From Mikrocytos mackini (taxonomy: Eukaryota > Endomyxa > Ascetosporea > Mikrocytida > Mikrocytiidae): DNA of 22,321 nucleotides. A program made the translations under genes and the position numbers. A model generated the notes under the pieces. That model saw only the letters and a list, made by a program, of their open reading frames with translations, searched no databases and was not told the origin of the DNA. The stretch spans positions 1-22,321 of the forward strand of contig JASNJN010000040.1 of NCBI GenBank assembly GCA_030180075.1. Direction: 5' to 3'. This document shows positions 9,061-16,816 of this stretch, one piece after another. Each line of letters starts with the position of its first letter. The first letter of the stretch is position 1.

Positions 9061-9428
9061 TGCGAAGTATGAGATGCGGTCTTTTACAAAAACAAGATTG
9101 GGTTGAGATTAAACGCCCATTGTCTATAACCTCATAAGATAAATGTAATAATACGAAACAACAACCGAATCAACTTACAAGATGTTAAAATAGGATTTGG
9201 GGAAATATAAAACTCATAAGAGTATATAAGAAAAGAAGAGATCAGAATGACGTAATGCCATAGCCGAACGGATAGTAAATACATATAGAATAAAGTACGC
9301 GAAATTAAATATTTCCAAAACAATCTCCGTCAGATACAAATCGATTTTAAATAATATTGCAGATTTAGAAAATATTTTGACTGAAGTAAACATATCCTCC
9401 TTTTAACATAAACATTCTACAATTTATT
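9061..9428. other. Tail of integrase relic and intergenic DNA
   Basis: Fragments of charged coding-like sequence continue from the integrase relic but cannot be assigned. From about 9330 the sequence is ordinary AT-rich spacer up to the stop codon of the first host gene. Minus-strand frames here are short and lack any family feature. Confidence 0.35.
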
Positions 9429-10421
9429 TTATTTTCTTCTTATATGTGTTCCTGTGTTGTCTATTTTTTTCAATTCAAACATCGAAATAATGTTGCTATT
9501 ATAATTTAAAATCATTTCATAATCCATTGGATCATCTATTGGCGGGAAAATACAAAATATTCTCTTCCCTATAAACATTAACGAATAATGTTCTTCAAAG
9601 CTTGGTAGTATTGCGATATCCATGTTAGAATTATCAAACATATTTCCTATCATTTTATAATATTTGTCTAACCTTTCTAAAAATATAACCGTTCTTAATT
9701 CTGTGTGTTGTTTTATAATTTCCGATTTAGAATACATCTTTAAATAATGATTGTATGTAATTTCATCTGGATATTTTCTATTAATAACCTCATTCATCCA
9801 ATTTTGAAACATGTCTATTTTTGATCTTCCACGTTTGTATTCAAACTTCTCTTCACATAAAATCAAATAAAAATCTTGATCCTTTATCGTTATATTTCTA
9901 ACCCTGTAGTTTGAAATTTCGTATGAAACATGGAGTAAATATCCCATGTTTATATGAAGACGTCTTTTTTCGTGAATCATATCGAACAGCTGTTTTTTAT
10001 ATTCAACGTACATGGATATCTCATCTAAATACAACTTCTCCAGTTTTGCATTGTTTAATGCAATTGGGACACCCAGTTCGACATTATGTGGAATAGTTGG
10101 TTTCAAATTTGTCTTCTGCTGATATTTAGCTGTCTTGAGTTTGAGTATAACCTCAGAATGTGTTTTTCCAGTAAATGAAAACACCACGTCTTTTTGATAC
10201 AAATTTGCATTAAAAGTGGCCAAGTAATTTCCGTAATTTAAGTATTCGATTGTAACTTCCTTAAAACATCCTCTGGTCACAATGCTTTGTTTATTGCAGT
10301 GAAAAGTTAAATTGAGAAAAAATGTTTGAACTGCTTTGGTTTTTACCAAACATTTAAAACGTTGTTCGTCCAACTGGGCATAGTTTATATAGCATAAAAC
10401 ATATAGTACAAAAATTAGCAT
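9429..10421 (-). CDS. Secreted orphan protein, 330 aa
   Basis: I do not recognise this protein. It begins MLIFVLYVLCYINYAQ, a compact hydrophobic segment with an Ala before a likely signal-peptidase site at about residue 15, so export or entry to the secretory route is inferred. No second membrane span or ER-retention signal is visible. The rest is lysine- and tyrosine-rich, with alternating hydrophobic residues suggesting beta structure in the first half and a more helical second half (about 205-255). A few Cys residues (24, 42, 52 and two later) could pair. It is the first host gene beyond the transposon-rich half and lies 137 bp downstream of a gene on the same strand. The length and full open frame support a real gene. 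Fast-evolving secreted proteins are common in microsporidia, but no specific role such as spore wall, polar tube or host-targeted effector can be supported. Confidence 0.75.
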   Translation of the reverse strand: MLIFVLYVLCYINYAQLDEQRFKCLVKTKAVQTFFLNLTFHCNKQSIVTRGCFKEVTIEYLNYGNYLATFNANLYQKDVVFSFTGKTHSEVILKLKTAKYQQKTNLKPTIPHNVELGVPIALNNAKLEKLYLDEISMYVEYKKQLFDMIHEKRRLHINMGYLLHVSYEISNYRVRNITIKDQDFYLILCEEKFEYKRGRSKIDMFQNWMNEVINRKYPDEITYNHYLKMYSKSEIIKQHTELRTVIFLERLDKYYKMIGNMFDNSNMDIAILPSFEEHYSLMFIGKRIFCIFPPIDDPMDYEMILNYNSNIISMFELKKIDNTGTHIRRK

Positions 10422-10512
10422 TTATTATGTGTAACAATTTCAAACACAAGTATTTCTCAAAAACGTTATTTTTGAAACATTTAATCAATAAACCAAAACA
10501 ATTTCCGTTTAC

Positions 10513-10528
10513 TCACAAAATTTTGTGA
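10513..10528. promoter_or_regulatory. 16-bp perfect palindrome between two minus-strand genes
   Basis: TCACAAAATTTTGTGA is an exact inverted repeat with no spacer. It lies in the 137-bp gap between the stop of the coiled-coil gene (10559) and the ATG of the secreted gene (10421). It could be a binding site for a dimeric regulator or a 3'-end element; nothing in the sequence decides between these. Confidence 0.35.
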
Positions 10529-10558
10529 ATTGCAAACCTTTTATAAAATGTTAATGAT

Positions 10559-11098
10559 TTATTTATTTGAATTCTGCTGTTTTTTATACTCTATAAGTTC
10601 GGATGAGTTCAACGAATCATTTCCCCAATTATTACTTTCGTCAATTTTGTTTAGATATCCACTGTTGTCAAACTTATAGTTTTCGTAGCACTCATGAAGG
10701 TCGATGGTTTGGCTCTTTCTGTTCTTAAATACAAAGTCTGGGTCGATGTTTTTTTGTTCCTTCAAAATATCTTTGATTTTGTTTTCATTGGGAGGTAAAG
10801 AACGAGCCTTGGAGAATGATTTTGGTTTGTGGTTTACAGGTGTTACAGGGTTAACAACCGGTGTGATCGCTGCCTTGGCTTTTCTCAGTGTAACTGAGGC
10901 ACGGTTTGAGGTCTTCTTTTTATTCTCTGATATTTGCCTTTGGGACTTGGAAGCTTTCTCTTGCATTTTTAGTTTTCGTGCGTTCTGAATTTGTATTCTT
11001 TGCTTTTCCAACTCTTCTAGTCTCTTTTTAACCTGTATTTCTTTCTCTTTGCGTCCTGATATCTTGGGCTTTTTGTTTGTGATGTCTTTTCCAAACAT
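10559..11098 (-). CDS. Small basic coiled-coil protein, 179 aa, unknown
   Basis: The start is taken at the ATG at 11098 (MFGKDITNKK). The frame stays open to 11173, but that longer version would overlap the start of RPB2 by 49 bp and adds an unlikely Leu/Cys-rich leader. Residues about 15-65 are a Lys/Glu/Arg/Gln-rich helix of coiled-coil type (KKRLEELEKQRIQIQNARKL). The middle is basic and Pro/Ser/Thr-containing (about 80-100); the end is acidic and Asn-rich. No catalytic or metal-binding motif is visible. A single Trp near the C-terminus followed by hydrophobic-Gln spacing faintly recalls an INCENP IN-box, but the diagnostic Pro-x-Trp-Ala is missing, so that is not called. It shares a 26-bp divergent promoter region with RPB2, suggesting steady expression. 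No signal peptide is present, so it is probably nuclear or cytoplasmic. Confidence 0.65.
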   Translation of the reverse strand: MFGKDITNKKPKISGRKEKEIQVKKRLEELEKQRIQIQNARKLKMQEKASKSQRQISENKKKTSNRASVTLRKAKAAITPVVNPVTPVNHKPKSFSKARSLPPNENKIKDILKEQKNIDPDFVFKNRKSQTIDLHECYENYKFDNSGYLNKIDESNNWGNDSLNSSELIEYKKQQNSNK

Positions 11099-11124
11099 TT
11101 TAAAAATTTCTGAAAATAACAAAA
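11099..11124. promoter_or_regulatory. 26-bp divergent promoter / start region
   Basis: Only 26 bp separate the two outward-facing ATGs. The interval is entirely AT-rich apart from a TTTCTG core and contains TTTTAAAAATTT next to the minus-strand start. Comparable TTTTTAAA-type runs lie just before the starts of the gamma-COP and SCAR-like genes. The promoters must extend into the neighbouring coding regions, or be of a very short initiator type with very short 5' leaders. Confidence 0.55.
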
Positions 11125-14100
11125 ATGAGTTTATTCGACAAAGAAGATTGCTTAAGATACAAACTTTGGCCAATAGTTGAATCGTACTTCAATGAAAACT
11201 CTCTTATTTCCCAACAGGTTAATTCGTTCAATTTCTTTATTTCAAATACAATCCAAGAAATCATCAAGAAAGTACCTTCGATCGAGATTGAAAAAGAAGT
11301 GAATGTCAACGACATCCTCAAAACATACCTTGTTACAATAAAGTTCCTTTCAGTGCATATAACAACACCAGAGGTTACCGAAGATGACCACAACACACAT
11401 CGTCTCTTCCCAAATGAAGCCCGTCTCCGTCACATGGACTACATGGGTCGAATTTACGTCAAGGCTCTAAAGAAGGTAAAAGACATGAGTACCAACAAGA
11501 TCATCGCCGAGTCGACCGAGACAGCGTTCCTGGGAGAAATTCCAATCATGGTTCAGTCTGAGTTCTGCAATGTAACCCAAGAGATCAAAAAGGGGATTTC
11601 GGACCCGACTTCATTTGGGGAATGTATACTTGACAAAGGAGGTTACTTTATTATAAACGGAAATGAAAGGGCAATCGTAGGCCAGGAGCGAATAGCGTCA
11701 AACAGAATGAATTGCTTTGTTTCCAAGGGCAAAGAAGTGTGCGAGCTCAGGTGCGCTCATCCAAATCAAATGAAACTGAAAAGTATGACCACAGTATCGT
11801 TTACACCCCCTATGCGTACGAGTAGCCTGGTAGGTGACGTGATAAGAGTAACTGTTCCTTACATTCGAGAAACCATCCCTTTGTGTATAATATTAAAGGC
11901 ACTTGGGGTCGTATCGGACAAGGACATTACTTCACTGTGTTGTAAAAATGAGAAAGAAGAGGAGCTACTCGAGTCTAGTTTGATAGAGTCTTTTTGGGTG
12001 AAGACTCAAGATGAAGCTATTGATTTTATCAGCAGAAGGTCCGACAAAGCTGGTTTTGAAAAATCAATTAGAATCTCATGGGCTCGAAACTTGCTGTCCT
12101 ATTTCTTTATCCCTATTTTAGACGACAACTATCACCACCAAACATTAATGTCACCAGAAATGCTTCCAGAAACGTTCAATCTACAAACTACATTTGTAAG
12201 GAAGTCTAAATATGTTGGAATTATGGTAAACAGGATCTTACAACTCCGTTTAGGTAAAAGACCGGCCGATGACAGAGACCATTTTAGCTGTAAGAGGATA
12301 GATATGACTGGTTATTTACTCGGAAGTCTATTTCAGAACAGTATTAATGTTATCATGCGAGAGTCCGTCCGCAGGATAAAACGGGAAATGTCAGTCGTTA
12401 CACCTTCTGAAATATCGTTAGATAAATGTTTCAACTCAGAAGTCATCGGAAGGGTCTTTCGGTACAGTCTGGCAACGGGGAACTGGTCCACCTCTTCTCG
12501 TTCAATCTTTTCAACCAGTTCGAATGACGCAGGCAAAACAGGTGTTTCACAAATACTGCAAAGGTTGACTTACATATCTGCTGTGTCTCATCTCCGGAGA
12601 CTGCATACTCCTCTAAACCAGTCAGGAAAACTTGCTGCACCAAGAATGCTCCATAACACACAGTGGGGTAAGATCTGTCCGTTCGAAACACCCGAAGGAC
12701 TTTCGGTGGGAATTGTCAAAAACCTGGCTTTACTTGCCGTTATAACTGTTGGTGATAGTAGAGAGGTCGCGCGAAGCCATTTGGAAACATATGACATTAT
12801 ACCCCTTGAAGACTTAGAATATCACCAATTTAATTTAACTAGAATAATCCTCGATGGGCACTGGCTGGGAAACATTAGCAATCCCAAACCCCTCATAAAT
12901 GGATTGAAGAACTTGAGAAAGTATTTGAATAATCCTGCCGAGATATCAATCGCATGGGACATCATGAATAACGAAATCAGTGTTAGTACGGATAGTGGAA
13001 GGCTTTCGAGGCCTCTATTGACAGTAAATAAAGAAACAAACGACCTTTATATGTCTCCTTTTGATTTGGACCTAGTAATTCGTGGAGAGTTGAAATTCAC
13101 AGATTTGGTTCGAAAAGGGTACATTGAATTTTTGGACGCAGAGGAAGAAGAACGAGCATATATAGCAACATACCCACACGAAATAGACAAACATTCGCAC
13201 TGTGAAATACATCCTTCCGTAATTCTTGGTGTTTGTGCATCAATTATACCATTTAGCGACAGAAACCAATCCCCAAGAAACACCTACCAGTCTGCTATGG
13301 GTAAACACGCAATGGGTGTTTATTCTGCAAACTATAATAATAGATTCGACACATTGGCACATGTGTTAAATTATCCCCAGAAACCTCTGGTTTCCACCAA
13401 AGCTCTGGATTTGCTCCAGTACAACACGCTTCCGTCTGGTATAAATTGTGTCGTTGCAATCGCAAGTTATAGAGGGCTCAACCAAGAAGACTCCGTAGTT
13501 ATAAATAGGGCTGCAATTGATAGAGGGCTTTTTAGATCGTTCAGTTACTACTCATATTCGTCTGAAGAGAGTAACAACGAGGAAGAAGATAAACAAAGGT
13601 ATGAGTTGATTGAGAAGCCTGACTTCACAACTACAAAAGGACGAAGACAGGCCAAGTATGACTTACTGGACGTAGACGGGCTTCCTGCTCCAGGCGAGAA
13701 AATACACTCCAGGGTTGCTGTTATAGGCAGGACAATACCATCCCGAATATCGGAAATAATAACATTTGGCAGAGCAGATGATTCAGTACTCGTTAAATCC
13801 AAAGAACCATGCACGGTCGACAAGGTGCTTTTGACATGCAAAACATCAGGCGAACGGTATGTATCTGTGAAGACCCGAGCGTATAGAGTGCCGCAAATAG
13901 GAGATAAATTTAGTTCGAGGCATGGCCAAAAGGGTACCGTCGGATTTATATTAGACCCTGAAGACATGCCATTTACCGCAAGTGGGATATCCCCCGATAT
14001 TATCATCAATCCCCATTGCATTCCTTCACGAATGACTATTGGACAAATCCTTGAAAGCATCACAGGTAAAATAGCCACTCTTAACGGGAAAATATTTGAC

Positions 14101-14625
14101 GCTTCTCCGTTCACTAAAATAAAAATGGAAGAAGTTATTGAAGAACTAAAGAGTTATGGGTTTGATAAACATGGAAATGAAACCCTTTATTCGGGATACA
14201 CAGGGCACCAGATTTATGCACAGATTTACATGGGACCAACTTATTACCAGAGACTCAGACATATGGTCGTGGATAAAATACATTCACGAGCAAGAGGCCC
14301 GGTTAACATTTTGACACGGCAGCCCGTAGAGGGAAGGGCGAGAGAAGGAGGGCTCAGAATAGGGGAAATGGAAAGAGATTGTATGGTGGCGCACGGAACA
14401 AGTGCTTTTTTGAGAGAGAAATTGTTTCAAAATTCGGACTTCTATTACTACGCGATATGTGAAAACTGTGGGTTGGCTGCCGTATACAATGAAGTAAAAA
14501 GATACTCTGAATGCAAAGGTTGTGATGAATCTGGATTGATTTGCAAGGTTAAAATTCCATATGCAGCAAAACTGTTACTTCAGGAATTAATGGGGATGGG
14601 TATAGCGCCAAGGATGGAGGTTTAA
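11125..14625 (+). CDS. RPB2: DNA-directed RNA polymerase II subunit 2 (RPB2)
   Basis: This is the second-largest Pol II subunit, which forms half of the active-site cleft with RPB1 in the nucleus. All conserved blocks appear in order: the protrusion start (SYFNENSLISQQVNSFNFFI, 20-39), the lobe region with GGYFIINGNERAIVGQERI (172-190), the fork (GKICPFETPEG, 515-525), the hybrid-binding region with MGKHAMGVY (725-733) and GLNQEDSVVINR (784-795), GDKFSSRHGQKG (926-937) with the active-centre Lys/Arg residues, and LTRQPVEGRAREGGLRIGEM (1063-1082) contacting the clamp. A C-terminal zinc site follows at C1112, C1115, C1130 and C1133, and the protein closes with IPYAAKLLLQELMGMGI. At 1166 aa it is slightly shorter than the yeast protein (about 1224), mostly at the N-terminus. 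The lobe and clamp signatures favour Pol II over Pol I or III. There are no introns. Codon use is less AT-skewed than in its neighbours, as expected of a conserved gene. Confidence 0.95.
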   Translation: MSLFDKEDCLRYKLWPIVESYFNENSLISQQVNSFNFFISNTIQEIIKKVPSIEIEKEVNVNDILKTYLVTIKFLSVHITTPEVTEDDHNTHRLFPNEARLRHMDYMGRIYVKALKKVKDMSTNKIIAESTETAFLGEIPIMVQSEFCNVTQEIKKGISDPTSFGECILDKGGYFIINGNERAIVGQERIASNRMNCFVSKGKEVCELRCAHPNQMKLKSMTTVSFTPPMRTSSLVGDVIRVTVPYIRETIPLCIILKALGVVSDKDITSLCCKNEKEEELLESSLIESFWVKTQDEAIDFISRRSDKAGFEKSIRISWARNLLSYFFIPILDDNYHHQTLMSPEMLPETFNLQTTFVRKSKYVGIMVNRILQLRLGKRPADDRDHFSCKRIDMTGYLLGSLFQNSINVIMRESVRRIKREMSVVTPSEISLDKCFNSEVIGRVFRYSLATGNWSTSSRSIFSTSSNDAGKTGVSQILQRLTYISAVSHLRRLHTPLNQSGKLAAPRMLHNTQWGKICPFETPEGLSVGIVKNLALLAVITVGDSREVARSHLETYDIIPLEDLEYHQFNLTRIILDGHWLGNISNPKPLINGLKNLRKYLNNPAEISIAWDIMNNEISVSTDSGRLSRPLLTVNKETNDLYMSPFDLDLVIRGELKFTDLVRKGYIEFLDAEEEERAYIATYPHEIDKHSHCEIHPSVILGVCASIIPFSDRNQSPRNTYQSAMGKHAMGVYSANYNNRFDTLAHVLNYPQKPLVSTKALDLLQYNTLPSGINCVVAIASYRGLNQEDSVVINRAAIDRGLFRSFSYYSYSSEESNNEEEDKQRYELIEKPDFTTTKGRRQAKYDLLDVDGLPAPGEKIHSRVAVIGRTIPSRISEIITFGRADDSVLVKSKEPCTVDKVLLTCKTSGERYVSVKTRAYRVPQIGDKFSSRHGQKGTVGFILDPEDMPFTASGISPDIIINPHCIPSRMTIGQILESITGKIATLNGKIFDASPFTKIKMEEVIEELKSYGFDKHGNETLYSGYTGHQIYAQIYMGPTYYQRLRHMVVDKIHSRARGPVNILTRQPVEGRAREGGLRIGEMERDCMVAHGTSAFLREKLFQNSDFYYYAICENCGLAAVYNEVKRYSECKGCDESGLICKVKIPYAAKLLLQELMGMGIAPRMEV

Positions 14626-14967
14626 TAAGTATTTAGTGAAAATAAAGTTATTACAAAAGTTAGTGTTTAATACATTAAAATGTGTTTTGAAAATATATCT
14701 ATAGACCGAAAATTTACATTTTAAAAGAAGATGAAGGATATACAACTTTCTGAATGTGTTTTATATTTAGCTTATTCTGAACAGCTGAATATATCTTATA
14801 CGGACAATATAGTGTGCATTGTTTGGAATTTGTAGTATTAATACCCACACAATATATTCGCTAATTAGCTGTAATTTTCTGAGGAGTAACTAAAACCTTG
14901 CCTTTTGCTTTAAAACAACATACTTTAACTTACTTCTTCAATTCGTTATATATTATCATTTTGTCAT
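14626..14967. other. Spacer between convergent RPB2 and SCAR-like genes
   Basis: No gene is seen in these 342 bp. An AATAAA at 14641-14646, 15 bp after the RPB2 stop, is a plausible polyadenylation signal. No equally clear signal is visible for the minus-strand gene ending at 14968. Confidence 0.45.
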
Positions 14968-16329
14968 TTAAGTCCAATCCTCGTCATCAACAGCAACTTC
15001 CTCTTCGGATTCCTCATGCATAGCTGTTCTTAGAGCAAGTACATCAAACAAACCTTTAGATTGTGATGTTGTAAAATCTGACGTGGTATTGTCCATTTTA
15101 GACTCGTCCCTTGTTTTTACTTTTCTTAGTTTTGATCTGTTGACATTTCTTATTGCAGCTTCAAATGGATTTTCATATGATTTGTCTTCATCATGTACCG
15201 TTTTTACCTTTTTCTGTTTCGTCTTCTGTTTCTTTATTTCCTCAAGAAGATTATTTATTGCTCCCTCTCTTTGTTGTTGATCTTCTTCATCGTCCTTGTC
15301 GAGACTTGGCATATCTGGTGCAACAGGTGGGTGTGTTTCAAAAGACTCTGTTGGTAAAGTGTGAAATTCAGGTTCCATTTGTTCCACAGACGTTCGTGGA
15401 GGAAGATGGTCGGGGCTCGAAGGTGGAAGCCCGGGCATAGTTTCCGAAATACTGGATTTTCTTCTTTCTTGTTCATCAGGTGTTCTTGGCAGGGCAACTG
15501 GAGATGACATACTTGGAGGAAGACCTGGTGGATGCGCTGGTATGGAACGTTTTGTTTTAGCTGTTGGTGGTACCATACCAGGTGGAAGGCCTGGCGGAGG
15601 CTGCGGAATTGAACTTCTTGGATCCTTTGAGTGTGAGTCTCTAGGTGGAGGTGGTGGTATTGAGCTTCGGGTTTCCATGTCAGGTGGCAAAGGCACCGAT
15701 TCTTTCCTAGCAGTTGTAGGTGGTAGTGGTATTTCCTGAGATGCCTTTTTCTTGGGACTTGGTTTAGTGTGAATAGGATGGGCTATTTGTTTAACAACTT
15801 TATTTGCAGGTTTTTTCTTCTTTGTTATTTCAGCTGTAGACATATACTCTTGAAGAAAGAACTCTGGGTTGCTGTATAAAGATTTCGACTTTACGCCGTT
15901 TTTCCTGAATTTGTCAAACTGAGAAAAATCCAGCTCCGGTTCACACTCTTCGAGTACTCTGGCGTTCTGTGAACTTTCTGGCGAGAATAGCTCTATTAGA
16001 CTCATGCCTGTTTCTGGTTGGCACCACTTCTTCCCACTCATTTCCTCGTTTATTGGTAGAGGTTCGTTGGATGTTAGAATGCCGGAAGATGTCTGAGTAA
16101 TAACGATCTTAAGGTTATGCAATCTGTTCTTTATATTTTCGAGCCTTTCCTTTATTTCTTGAATACGGAACTTCTGTTTCCCAGAAAGTCTTTCTTGGAT
16201 TTGTGAAAAAACATCCAACCTTCTCTTAATGTTACTCAATTGTAAGTTATCGTACTTGTCCAATGTGAATGGTTCTGTTAAGTCATCCGGGTTGATGAAC
16301 GAAGGTATCAGTTCACTAGAATATGACAT
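14968..16329 (-). CDS. SCAR/WAVE-like Arp2/3 activator (WASP family), 453 aa
   Basis: The architecture matches SCAR/WAVE. The N-terminal homology region has a helical segment (about 30-75: NIKRRLDVFSQIQERL onward). It then has FDKFRKNGVKSKSLYSNPEF (138-157), continuing FLQEY, which corresponds to the signature block ending YxNPxFFxxxW of SCAR proteins. A basic stretch follows (170-197), then a proline-rich region (about 200-312) with repeated SSIPxPPPGLPP-type units suited to profilin or SH3 binding. The C-terminal VCA-like part has a WH2-like actin-binding motif (388-404, FEAAIRNVNRSKLRKV), possibly an earlier second one (356-375), a connector helix (426-437) and an acidic tail ending DDEDWT with the Trp expected to contact Arp2/3. 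The family activates Arp2/3 to nucleate branched actin, within the WAVE complex. WASH is the main alternative, since it also ends in an acidic W motif, but the YSNPEFF block favours SCAR. Both ends are complete. Confidence 0.72.
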   Translation of the reverse strand: MSYSSELIPSFINPDDLTEPFTLDKYDNLQLSNIKRRLDVFSQIQERLSGKQKFRIQEIKERLENIKNRLHNLKIVITQTSSGILTSNEPLPINEEMSGKKWCQPETGMSLIELFSPESSQNARVLEECEPELDFSQFDKFRKNGVKSKSLYSNPEFFLQEYMSTAEITKKKKPANKVVKQIAHPIHTKPSPKKKASQEIPLPPTTARKESVPLPPDMETRSSIPPPPPRDSHSKDPRSSIPQPPPGLPPGMVPPTAKTKRSIPAHPPGLPPSMSSPVALPRTPDEQERRKSSISETMPGLPPSSPDHLPPRTSVEQMEPEFHTLPTESFETHPPVAPDMPSLDKDDEEDQQQREGAINNLLEEIKKQKTKQKKVKTVHDEDKSYENPFEAAIRNVNRSKLRKVKTRDESKMDNTTSDFTTSQSKGLFDVLALRTAMHEESEEEVAVDDEDWT

Positions 16330-16816
16330 CTTTCTAAAGTTAAAATTTAAAATATAAATTTTTTAATATCTTCGAATGAATATCTCAATATCCATGTGAT
16401 TACAATATTATAAAATGAGTTTAATCAACTGTTGGTAAATATGGCGTTGCTTTAAGGAAGGGCTAAGTTTTATGAGTTTATTTAGTGTCTAAAATGCAAT
16501 AAACTCAACCAATTTGTGATTAGATGCTAAATATAGATTAAACATGTTAACTTATTTTAAATGTTGTAATTTATATTTTAAGCAGGGTCTATTAGAAATT
16601 AAGGCTTCTATTCGTTGGTAATTTTGATTTTAGTCTGAAATTCACTAACATTATCTCTAATTATTCTAAGTCAATCATCTGAGAAATGTTCAATTAGGAT
16701 TTATAACTTTGCAGGCGTAAAAATCTAATGAAAAGGGAAATTTCATAAACCACCATAATCTACTTACCGATTAAAGATAACTTGACGAATATTTTGCTTT
16801 CCAATCGGTTAAAATG
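16330..16816. other. Spacer between two minus-strand genes, with a hairpin
   Basis: No gene is seen in these 487 bp. A perfect 10-bp stem, TGAGTTTATT/AATAAACTCA (16473-16482 and 16498-16507, 15-nt loop), lies about 145 bp upstream of the SCAR-like start. Just before that start (16330-16360) the minus strand carries TTTTAAATTTTAA-type runs like those before other genes here. Confidence 0.45.

Noticed and set aside
9132-9323. 63-codon minus-strand frame after the integrase relic
   Set aside because: Short, hydrophobic, no neighbouring support; likely chance in decayed retroelement DNA.
11099-11173. Longer start for the coiled-coil gene
   Set aside because: It would overlap the RPB2 start by 49 bp and adds a leader unlike the rest of the protein; the ATG at 11098 fits better.
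13548-14114. 188-codon minus-strand frame inside RPB2
   Set aside because: Antisense shadow of a highly conserved gene, with no protein-family signal of its own.
15083-15739. Several short frames antisense or alternate to the SCAR-like gene
   Set aside because: They derive from its repetitive proline codons and acidic tail read in other frames.
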